Positions 1-16,265 of a DNA stretch of 64,000 nt are shown here, one piece after another. The stretch comes from Closterium sp. NIES-65. Its lineage: Eukaryota > Streptophyta > Zygnematophyceae > Desmidiales > Closteriaceae. Position 1 is the first letter of the stretch, and every line of letters begins with the position of its first letter. The translations under genes were made by a program, and so were the position numbers. The DNA lies in NCBI GenBank assembly GCA_948144175.1, contig CANXME010000501.1, positions 1,364,001 to 1,428,000 on the forward strand. Direction: 5' to 3'. Under the pieces are notes generated by a model that saw nothing but the letters and a program-made list of their open reading frames with translations, was not told the DNA's origin and did not search any database.

Positions 1-78
1 GAGGGGGTAAGGGAGTGAGGGACAGGGAGAGCGGGCGGGATAAGGAAGGACGCTAAGGCGGGCGGACCAATCTGAAGT

Positions 79-240
79 AGTCCCCCCAAGTGCAACCTAA
101 GTAGCCCCCCCAAGTGCAACCTAAGTAGTCCCCCAAAGTGCAACCTAAGTAGCCCCCCCAAGTGCAACCTAAGTAGTCCCCCCAAGTGCAACCTAAGTAG
201 CCCCTCCAGTGCAACCTAAGTATCCCCCCCAGTGCAACCT
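79..240. repeat. 24-bp minisatellite upstream of CFIm25 exons
   Basis: About seven imperfect copies of a unit of roughly 24 bp built from a C-run followed by aagtgcaacctaagtag. The copies differ mainly in C-run length. They give a repetitive reading frame on the minus strand that I regard as meaningless. The array lies 5' of the first recognisable CFIm25 exon copy, so it is probably intronic or 5' flanking. Confidence 0.85.
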
Positions 241-418
241 TCACTAGCACTTGGTGATAAAAGTTGAGTTTTGAGGCGTCTCAAAACCCTAAGTAGCCTC
301 AAAAGACGTCGGTGGTGCACCACCATTACAGCCCCATGATTCATGGCTTCATGCTTGCTGCATTAATTCTTTTTTTTTTTTTCCCATCTCCCCCTCCCAG
401 GCCCTCCCTGCCCACCAG

Positions 419-7064
<6,646 letters not shown>

Positions 7065-7185
7065 TGACTCAGCAATCACTCGGCAGTGACTCAGCTGACG
7101 CAGCAACGACTAGGCTGAATCGGCGAGGGTTAGGACCCTGGGATTACCTCTTTTTTACTCAACAAGGACTCGTAATGAATCATCA
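7065..7185 (+). other. 3' flank/UTR of CFIm25
   Basis: A short unique stretch between the CFIm25 stop and the YR element boundary, with many gactc/cagtgactc-like words. I see no clear polyadenylation signal, so the transcript may end inside the adjacent retroelement. Confidence 0.4.
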
Positions 7186-7242
7186 ATTGTGAAAGTGTAC
7201 TTAGGCTGACTGGCAAAGGCAGCGTTATCATTTCATATGGGT
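7186..7242 (-). repeat. Split direct repeat B2 of the YR element
   Basis: A 57-bp sequence (attgtgaaagtgtacttagg...) identical to B1 at 7499-7555. It forms the outer 3' end of the minus-strand element. Confidence 0.88.
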
Positions 7243-7311
7243 GTAGTAGTACATCGTTCTCGTCTTATATATGTCTACATAACAGCATACACAAAGGGGT
7301 GGGCGGGTGGG

Positions 7312-7502
7312 AAATTAGAACTACAATTTTGAAAATGAAAACGTGGGTGGGGACGAATGTCCCCACGTCCCTCTTTTGTAGGCAAAAGAGGGTGAGTAGC
7401 GCTTCGGCGCTACCTTTGCTGTGTTGGCCACGTACCCCTTTTCCCAATACAAAATTTTAGAAAGTGTTACATTTCATTACACTTTCAAAAATTATCATAT
7501 TG
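7312..7502 (-). repeat. Split direct repeat A2 of the YR element
   Basis: A 191-bp sequence matching A1 (20678-20868) with four base differences by eye. It contains a short inverted repeat (gggacgaatgtccc) and another (agcgcttcggcgct). It abuts B1, overlapping by attg. Confidence 0.88.
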
Positions 7503-7555
7503 TGAAAGTGTACTTAGGCTGACTGGCAAAGGCAGCGTTATCATTTCATATGGGT
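7499..7555 (-). repeat. Split direct repeat B1 of the YR element
   Basis: A 57-bp copy identical to B2. The recombinase stop codon (7541-7543) falls inside it, so B1 overlaps the 3' end of the coding region. Confidence 0.85.
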
Positions 7556-7896
7556 CTTCTGAGGCAAGCGCAGTCGGGGCTGCCGGTGGCGTTCGATTGA
7601 TAGCTGATGCGTAGCGGGCGAGGGAGCCGTCGAAGGATCCTGCAATTGCGTAGAGAGGGAGATGAGCTGATCCTGCGCGATTGTAACGTACATCTCCTTC
7701 GCGCTGTCGCTGCGCCATCGGCCCATGCGTTTGAAGAGCCGGTCAGGAGCTCCGAGGCTCGCCGCTGCAGTGGCTGCGCCTTTGCGGAATGAGTGGGTTC
7801 CGATGTGCGCGACATCCAGTCCAGCTTGCCTGCCGGCTGCGAGGCACCAGTTTCTGATCGTAACGTAGGATGGCGATTTGTCGTTCGGTGTGGCTT
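7541..7896 (-). CDS. Tyrosine recombinase, C-terminal part (split by Copia A)
   Basis: This continues the frame of 15555-16233 once Copia A and one copy of its 5-bp duplication are discounted. The two parts add up to 1,035 nt, an uninterrupted 344-residue frame counted from the TTG at 16233. This half carries the catalytic H-x-x-R (THSFRKG) and the nucleophile Tyr region (KEMYVTIAQD) of phage-integrase-type recombinases. The family excises or integrates the circular cDNA of DIRS-order elements. The Copia insertion is the only lesion I see, so the recombinase was intact until recently. Confidence 0.85.
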
Positions 7897-7901
7897 GTGA
7901 G

Positions 7902-9034
7902 TGCGGAGATAACTACTACAACGGGAGCTTAGAGTGCTGGCTAGGCACGTGTGCTCGTGTGATGTCTGCGTTCGTTGGTCCTTAGACGTTTTCCTAGTGC
8001 TCACACTGCTTGCTAGTTCACGGGGCAATTTTGGCAAGAGTTTCACTAGAGAAAGTTGTCAATGATGGTACAATGAAGTTGGCAATGCAAGACTACATCA
8101 GAGCTAGCATTCAGGTTGGTCGACTGCCAGCACAGCATGGTCGACTGCCAGCACAGCATGGTCGACCGCGTTCCAGCACGACTTGGTCGACCACGCTACA
8201 GCAGTGCAAAGTCGACAGCTTGCCAACGCTGCAGGTTGACGGTGTGCCAGCATTGCTCACGCAGGACAGCAGTGCACCCGCTTTGCAGGTGCGCGCAGAT
8301 GATTGGCATGCAAAGTCTCGTCACCTGCACAGCGCATACACCACGTCAACCTCGGGCTAGCGACTGCCTCTGATCCGCCACGACGACCTCGGGATACCAC
8401 CATGGAGGTCGGTCTCGCCAACTTCGCCTGGGTGACCGTCGCACTCCTTCGCAGAACCTCGTCACCCAGGTATCCTGGTCGACCGGGCAACTATGTCGAC
8501 CAGCTGCTCCTGTATGTGCTCGTCGACCTCCCAAGTCGACAACCACACCAGGTCGACCTCACCAGGTCGACCACTCCTCCGGTCGACCAGATCCAGGTCG
8601 ACGTCACTCCTGGTCGACCAGTGCAGTTGTCAGCTACCCAAGTCGGCGTCACCAAGTCGACGCCCCTTCTACGTCGGCGCCGACTTCCAGACTGACCTCT
8701 TGAAGTTGGCGACCTCCCAAGTCGGCGACCTTGCAAGCCGGTGACCTTGCAAGTCGGTGACCTTGCAAGTCGGTGACCTTGCAAGTCGGTGACCTTGCAA
8801 GTCGGCGACTTCCAGGTCGACGTGCCACATCGCCGACCACCAGTTGAAGTCGGCCGCTGGCTTCCCAAGTCGGCGGTATTGCAGTGGCGCCGTGCAAGTC
8901 GACCAACCCCGTCGACCAGCTCGTCCAAGTCGGCGTCGCCCACTGCTGCAAGTCGGCTGTACCTTCCGTACACCCCACCACGAAGTCGGCTCCGCCCAAG
9001 CGTGGACGGGGCCAACACACAACTCCCGTTGACA
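7902..9034 (-). repeat. 3' LTR of Copia A
   Basis: 1,133 bp, TG...CA. It is extremely rich in the palindrome GTCGAC (about 18 by my count) and in aagtcgg words. It contains a 16-bp tandem repeat (about 8725-8812, five copies of a gaccttgcaagtcggt unit) and two copies of a 21-bp unit near 8115-8160. Open frames across it are artefacts of these repeats. Confidence 0.93.
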
Positions 9035-9164
9035 CTCCCCTGCCGCGTTCACGCTTGGCCCCCCCAAGTCCACTCGGCAGTACTCCTCGGAGAATAGCTC
9101 GTCGACGTGCACCCAACACACAGCACGTCGTCCACCGCACCAGCCATGCAAGAGGGCATGGCAC

Positions 9165-12100
9165 CTACTGCTGCACGTTGTCATCTTCGTCGCCCACGTC
9201 GGCCAAGCGCACCCGGCCGATGGCGACGGAGCACCGGTTGAAGGCCGGATAGTGCAGCGCCTTCGTCAGGAAGTCGGCCGGCTGCTCAGTGGTCGGGATG
9301 TACCTCAGCGAGAACTTCCCGCGCTTCACCATGTGCTGCAGCCAGGCCTGTCGCCGCTCCATGTGCTTGAGGTTGCCCGTCAACCCCATGCCCTCGACGA
9401 CTGTGATGGCCGATTTGTTGTCCACCCGAAGGACGGTCGGCTTCCCGGCATCCAGCTGCCGGAACTCTGCAAGGAGGAAGCGAAGTCGGCGTCCTTCCTT
9501 GCCAGCTTCGGTGGCTGCCACGTACTCCGACTCAGTCGATGACAACGTCGCACACTTGATGCGCTGGCTCGACCAGGAGACTGCGGCCCCTCCATAGACG
9601 AACACGTAGCCACCCGTGCTCGTCCTGTTCTGCTTGTCACCGGCGTCGTCGGCGTCCACGTAGCCGACCAGCTCCAGCGACTCAGGTCCACCGCCGAACT
9701 CCAGTGCGGTGTCGCGCGTATTGGCGAGGTAGGCGAGACAGCGGTCGACCTCGCGCCAGTGCTGGTCGCTCCTCACCGTGAGGCCGCTCCCCAGCTTGCT
9801 GCAGGCGAAGGCGATGTCCGGCCTCGTCGTCGTCGCCGCGAACTGCAGCGAGCCGACCTTCTGCCGGTACTCCTCTTCCTGCCGCTCCTGTGCCTCCTCG
9901 TCATCGAACGTGAGCTCGGCGTAGGCATCGACCGAGACCGGCGTCTTCGGGGTGCGCCCGGTCTGCTCCTCGTCGATGAAGCGCCTACGAAGCTTGTCGG
10001 CGTAGCCCTGCTGGTGCAGCCACAGCTTCCCCGCCGACCTGTCGCGGACGATCTCCAGCCCGAGGTACTTCTGCACCGGCGAGATCTCACGCAGCTGGAA
10101 GGCAGCTTCCAGAAGCTCCTTCAGCTCCTTCAACATCGCGGCGCTACTGCTGGCGGCAAGTAGGTCGTCCACGTAGACCAGCACCCAGCAGGCCACTCCG
10201 TCCTTTCCGTCCTTGAAGTAGAGAGCCTCGTCGACCTGGCTCTTCTTCCACCCGGCGCCGACCAGCACGTCATTGAGCGCCAAGTACCATAGCAGCGGCG
10301 ACTGCTTTAGCCTATACAGGCTCTTCAGCAGCTTGCACACCCGGCCGGTCCCGTCGTTGAAGTAGTCCGGCTGGGACATGTAGAGCACCCTGTCGAGCTT
10401 GCTCTGCAAGAAGGCGTTCTTCATGTTGAGCTGCATCAGGTTAAGGTTGCGGACGGCGATGATGCTGAGGAAGATCCTCAGCGTGACGTAGCTGCCCACC
10501 GGCGCGAACGTCTCGTCGTAGTCGACGCCGTACACCTGCGTGAAGCCCTTCACAACCAGCCTCGCCTTCTCGCGCTCGACGGTGTCGTCGACGTGGTACT
10601 TCGTCGTCAACACCCACCGGTTCTTCATGACGTTCACTCCCGGCGGACGTTCGACCAACTCCCACGTTCCCATGTTGAGGAGGCTGCGAATCTCCTCCTC
10701 CATGGCGGCCTTCACCGCCGGGCCCTTCCAGCTTGCCAACGCCTCCTTCACCGTCATCGTCGAGATGTCCCAACGCTGCTCGGGGTCGGCTAGCATGTCA
10801 GGGTCGAGCTCTGGAAACTCCTCATCCTCCTCGGCATCGTCGTACAGCAGGTCGTCGGCCTCATCGTCCACGTCGTACACCGTGGTGAAGGCAGCGGGGA
10901 CGAAGAAGTCAGGCGGTCTCCGAAGTCGGCCTGAACGCCGTGGTCCTGGCTGGACCTCCTCGGCGTCCCCTCCATCGTTGCTGTTGTCGCTGCCCTCGGC
11001 GTCCTGCTACTCCTCAGCCGGCGTCCCAGCCGACTTCTCCCCTATGGTCGGCTCCCCTGCCGACTGCCCGGTCGCCGACTGCTCCTTGGTCGGCGTCACT
11101 GCTGCCTGCTCCTTTGTCGGCCGCTGGTCCTCGACCTGCTTCTCGACTTGCTCCTCCCCTGTCGACGTCGACTGCAATCCCACGTCGACCTGCCGCTCGT
11201 CACGTCGGCCACCGGCGATGCACTTGGCCGAAGGCGACGTCCCACTACTCCCCTCATCGCCGGAGGCCGACACCGAGGTCAGCTCACGCAGGTCGGCCAC
11301 GAGGGAAGGGGCAGGGGTCGGAGGGGGAGGGGTAGGGCGGACGTCCCCGACGTCCGTAATAGCAAGCTCACCGACCTCGTCAAGCAGTGGCAGCGTCGCC
11401 GACGAGGTGTCAGAGGGCGGGGTGGGCAACGAGCGGCCGGACACCGACCCGTACTCCGTCTTCCACTCGGCCAGCGACAGCTCCTCGTAGAACACCACAT
11501 CCGACGTGGTGACCACCCGGTCGGCGTCGACGTCGAGGAGCTCCCAGCCCTTGCTCGCCGCCGACACGCCAAGGTGCAGGCCCCACCTGGCCTTCGGCTG
11601 CAGCTTCCCACCACGCTGCTGCTCGGTGACTAAGAACTGCGCCATGCAGCCCCACACCCGCGCCAGCGACAAGTCGGGCTTCTTCCCGGTCAGCAGTTGG
11701 TACGGCGTCGTCCCCGGCGGCAGCGCCGACCTCTCAAGGCAGTTGCGGACCCAGACGGCCTGCCGGAGAGCGAGGTGCCACCAGTGGTGCTGCACGCCCA
11801 TGTGCAGCAGCATTGTCCGCACCGACTCCACCACCGTCCTCATCTCCCGCTCCGCCATGCCGTTCTGCTGCGGGGTGTATGGGCAGGTCAGGTCGTGGAC
11901 GATCCCCTTGCCGTTCACGAAGGTGGTGAACTGCTTCCCGAGGAACTCCCCTCCCCGGTCAGAGCGCAGCATTAACACCGACCTCTTCGTCTGCCGCTCA
12001 GCCACTGTCAGCCAGTGCACGAACGCCGGCAACGCATTTGACTTCTTGGTGACCGGCTTCACCCACACGTAGCGGGTCTTGCGGTCCTTCAGCAACAAGA

Positions 12101-14315
12101 AGTACAGGCTGCCATCCTTGGCAGCCACGCGGAATGGCCCGCACAGGTCGATGTGCACGACGGCCAGCACATCGTCGGCGTCGGAGCCTTGGTCGGGGAA
12201 GGTGTGCCGCGCCAGCTTCCCGCCGACGCACGAGACACACGGAGAGTCGGCGCCCGTCGCCGACTTGGGGTCCAGCCCAATGGCGACCTCGTTCTTCGCC
12301 GAGCTCCGTATGGTGTCCATGCCGACATGTGCAAGCCGGGCATGCATACGGTCCGGCGTCGACTTCGTCTTCGAGACGATCGCCCGCAGAGCCACAACCT
12401 CCGTCGTGGGCGACGTCGACCTCGTTGAGCAGGGACGCAGGTCGGTGCAGAGGACACGCCCGGAGTACGTCGCCCGACCGAGCACCTCTCCCGTTGCCGA
12501 GACGAGCACCATCCCGTCGCCGTCCTCTTGCAGCTTTACGCCGTGCTCCTTAAGCTGGCCGGACGACAGCAAGTTCGCCCGCACACCCGGGACGTACAGC
12601 ACGTCGGGGATGAGCACCTGCTTCCCGGCCTCCCCTTGCAGGGCGACGGTGTCGCGGCCCTGGACATCCTGCAGCGCCCCATTGAAGACGCGCACGTGCT
12701 TGATGAAGCCGCTCGGCTGCAGGTCGACGAAGACTTCCTTCGTCCCCATCAGGTGGTGGGAGCAACCGCTCTCGAGCAGGACCACTGCCGGGTTCGCCTG
12801 CACAGCTGCCGCCACCGCCTGGAAGTCCTCTCCGGCCTCCGGCGCCAGCGAGACGGTCGGCTCCACGACACCGACCAGCGAGCACGACGCCGTCTTGTCA
12901 TCCCGCGCCTTGCTGCCAGCAGGGGAGTCGGCGTCGTTCGCCGAAGTCGACGTCTTGGTCGACTGCTTCTCCTTGCGCGGCCGGTTTCCTCCTCGATGAG
13001 GACGACGACTGCTCGACCTCCCGCGGCCGCCCTTGTTGTCGACGTCATAGTCACTGCGGTCGGGACACTTGAAGGAGAGGTGATTGGGGCTGTGGCAGAT
13101 CCAGCACTCCCGACGTCGACCTCCCCCTCCTTGACCGCTGTCCTTGGTCGACTTCTTCTCGACCTCCTTGGTCGACTTCCAGCCACCGCTCCCGCCGCCA
13201 CCAGACTGTCCGCGCTCTCCTGGTCAGCCTCCTTGCTTCGCCGGGGCGACGAAGTTGGCCTGCACCAAGAGTTCCTGTGACCGCTCAGCTTCCTGCATCG
13301 CCTCGTCCCGCACGATGTATGAGGTCAGGTTGTCCTCGTTGAGCGTCGCCCTTGTGCTCGCCGCCATGGACAGCCGTTTCAGGAGGTTATAGCTGCTAGA
13401 AAGTCCCTGCATGACATGGGTGATGTACGACGCCGTGGAGTACTGCGCGCCGGCCATCCTGATAGTGGCGAGAATTCGCCTGGCTCGGTTGCAGTAGTCA
13501 GTCGCTGTCTCCTCGTCACCCATACGCAGGTGCGTCAGCTGTCCCTCTAGCTGGGCGATGAACAGGTCATCGGTGACCTGGTACGTCGACTCAATGAAGT
13601 GCCACGCCCGGTGGCCGGCGTCGATGTACTCCCGGCACCACTTTAAGGCGATCTGCACGCCCGGCGAGCAGCACCGCGAGATGACCGTGAAGGTCAAAAG
13701 CTGCACGGCGCGGAACTCCGCCCGCAAGTCGGGGTGGTGTTCTCCAGGCGTCACCACGGTCCCTCGGGCGAAGCCGATCAGCCCAGCCATCTCTAGCTGG
13801 GGCTCGATAGCTTCCTTCCAGGTGAGAATGTCGGGTCGACCGAACAGTGGGGGGGTGACCGAGATCCTGTCCGGCGTGAACTTGAAGTAGCCGTAGCTCG
13901 GCGCAATCCCACCTGCCGTCACCTGGGTCGCCGTCATCGGCGATAGCCCACTACGTCGGCCTCCGACGTCACCCTGCGAAGAGCCTGCAGCCGCCGACGT
14001 CTGCATCCCTCGCGCCTGAACGCCGCCGACTTCACTGGCATGTATCACACCTCTTTGCCTCGACGTGCCTCCAGCACTGCTGCCGACTTGACCACCACCG
14101 GCGTTGACGCCCACGTCGACGCCGCCATCGTTGTTCACCGAACGAGGAGAGGCAGGTCGAGACGGGTGCTCCGTCGCCCACGTGGAGCGGAGTCCAGCCT
14201 CAACGACCGCCCAGGGCAAATCGCCATACTCGTTGGCCTCGTGCTTCCTCCTCGCGTTCTCCAACCGTGCCTCCAGGGTGTCTACCACCCCAGCGTCACC
14301 TACGACTCCTACCAT
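9165..14315 (-). pseudogene. Copia A gag-pol, single frame with two in-frame stops
   Basis: One frame runs from ATG 14315 to the stop at 9165, broken only by TGA (13224-13226) and TAG (11007-11009). Gag precedes the TGA. A CCHC knuckle (CWICHSPNHLSFKC) follows near 13100. The protease has ESGCSHHLMG, with Glu in place of the catalytic Asp of DSG. Integrase shows HIDLCGP, RSDRGGEF and NGMAERE (DDE). RT has YVDD, but the upstream catalytic Asp is replaced (QLNMKNAFLQ instead of D-x-K). RNase H has DADDAGD and RVDNKSA, and the C-terminus is ADFLTKAL. The family makes virus-like particles and integrates cDNA. With altered protease and RT active sites plus two stops, this copy is probably dead or dependent on another copy. 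Confidence 0.88.
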
Positions 14316-14421
14316 AGTGACTACCGCACAGTTGCCGGCCTGTAACTACGAAATAGGTAAGTGGTGTCTACGTCGACGTGACTGAAGGGTAAGTCGTGTG
14401 CCGTCCACGCTCACCGCACCA

Positions 14422-15554
14422 TGCGGAGATAACTACTACAACGGGAGCTTAGAGTGCTGGCTAGGCACGTGTGCTCGTGTGATGTCTGCGTTCGTTGGTC
14501 CTTAGACGTTTTCCTAGTGCTCACACTGCTTGCTAGTTCACGGGGCAATTTTGGCAAGAGTTTCACTAGAGAAAGTTGTCAATGATGGTACAATGAAGTT
14601 GGCAATGCAAGACTACATCAGAGCTAGCATTCAGGTTGGTCGACTGCCAGCACAGCATGGTCGACTGCCAGCACAGCATGGTCGACCGCGTTCCAGCACG
14701 ACTTGGTCGACCACGCTACAGCAGTGCAAAGTCGACAGCTTGCCAACGCTGCAGGTTGACGGTGTGCCAGCATTGCTCACGCAGGACAGCAGTGCACCCG
14801 CTTTGCAGGTGCGCGCAGATGATTGGCATGCAAAGTCTCGTCACCTGCACAGCGCATACACCACGTCAACCTCGGGCTAGCGACTGCCTCTGATCCGCCA
14901 CGACGACCTCGGGATACCACCATGGAGGTCGGTCTCGCCAACTTCGCCTGGGTGACCGTCGCACTCCTTCGCAGAACCTCGTCACCCAGGTATCCTGGTC
15001 GACCGGGCAACTATGTCGACCAGCTGCTCCTGTATGTGCTCGTTGACCTCCCAAGTCGACAACCACACCAGGTCGACCTCACCAGGTCGACCACTCCTCC
15101 GGTCGACCAGATCCAGGTCGACGTCACTCCTGGTCGACCAGTGCAGTTGTCAGCTACCCAAGTCGGCGTCACCAGGTCGACGCCCCTTCTACGTCGGCGC
15201 CGACTTCCAGACTGACCTCTTGAAGTTGGCGACCTCCCAAGTCGGCGACCTTGCAAGCCAGTGACCTTGCAAGTCGGTGACCTTGCAAGTCGGTGACCTT
15301 GCAAGTCGGTGACCTTGCAAGTCGGCGACTTCCAGGTCGACGTGCCACATCGCCGACCACCAGTTGAAGTCGGCCGCTGGCTTCCCAAGTCGGCGGTATT
15401 GCAGTGGCGCCGTGCAAGTCGACCAACCCCGTCGACCAGCTCGTCCAAGTCGGCGTCGCCCACTGCTGCAAGTCGGCTGTACCTTCCGTACACCCCACCA
15501 CGAAGTCGGCTCCGCCCAAGCGTGGACGGGGCCAACACACAACTCCCGTTGACA
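14422..15554 (-). repeat. 5' LTR of Copia A
   Basis: Differs from the other LTR at three visible positions, around 15044, 15175 and 15259. It bears the promoter side for the minus-strand transcript. The adjacent GTGAG duplication joins directly to the interrupted recombinase codons. Confidence 0.93.
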
Positions 15555-16233
15555 GTGAGTTCTTTGGGAAAACCCTTATCAGCGGTCCATGGGGCACCTT
15601 TGTGAGGCCTGCGATGTGTATGAATGCGCGCGTGCACCTCACCGGGCAGTATGGGCCTGGAATTGCCGCCACGGGGATCCAGACTCCCCTCCCCTCCTGG
15701 TCCGTCTTGGAGTGCGGAATGAGCAGCCACATTGCCTTCTCCTCAAACTGTACGTCATTCCATTGGAGCGAGACGAGGTCGGAGTAGCGGAAGAATGCCG
15801 AAAACATGAGAAGGGGAATCAATCCTTTCTGGTATTCCGCAGGAATTGATGATTCGAGGAAGGGACGAGCCATGTCGTGCACTTGATGGAGAGATATGGG
15901 CTCTTTGGTTCTTGTAGGGCGGGGACCATGTCTCTTGGCGAACTCCCGCACTTGCAGGGTGAGTGGGCCGGCGGTAGGGGAGGTTTCGCCTGTCATGCGG
16001 TGGGCAACGGCTACTGCCGAACACGCGAGGTTGATCGCGGAGAGAGTTGCTTTGTTGTTGAGCGCATGGATGAGATACAGCGCTAGCGTCAGGTCGGTTG
16101 CCGGGAGGAACTCGAGCTTAACTTGGGTACAGAAGGTGCGAAATCTCTGCCAATAAGGTTGGTACGTCTCGATTGTAGATGGTGCGCGAACGTGGCTAAT
16201 TACGTGCAGCAATTGTTGCTTTAGTTTGGCCAA
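15555..16233 (-). CDS. Tyrosine recombinase, N-terminal part (split by Copia A)
   Basis: This half holds the SAM-like core-binding region (THSFRKG is in the other half) and the first catalytic Arg region (FFRYSDLVSLQW). The frame opens at TTG 16233, with no ATG nearby. The frame stays open further upstream across a cattTCAG|GAC site at about 16242-16250 that resembles a splice acceptor, so the protein may be made from a spliced or overlapping message with the RT frame that ends at 16266. The reading continues at 7896 after the Copia insertion. Confidence 0.82.
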
Positions 16234-16265
16234 AAGTCCTGAAATGACACATTGAGAAATTGTTA

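Larger units (their letters stand above)
7902..15554 (-). mobile_element. Copia retrotransposon A, nested in the recombinase gene
   Basis: A complete LTR element with TG...CA termini, 1,133-bp LTRs (7902-9034 and 14422-15554) and a 5-bp target duplication GTGAG (7897-7901 and 15555-15559). I find only three LTR differences by eye, implying a recent insertion. Internal order on the minus strand is gag, zinc knuckle, protease, integrase, RT, RNase H, which is the Copia order. The sequence next to the 5' LTR (14421 leftward on the minus strand: tggtgcggtgagcg) is the likely primer-binding site. It is not the usual initiator-Met type, and I could not identify the tRNA. Coding defects are listed under gag-pol. 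Confidence 0.93.

Noticed and set aside
8010-9252. Several 60-175-codon frames in Copia A LTRs
   Set aside because: They are duplicated identically in both LTRs, dominated by GTCGAC-derived codons, and present on both strands.
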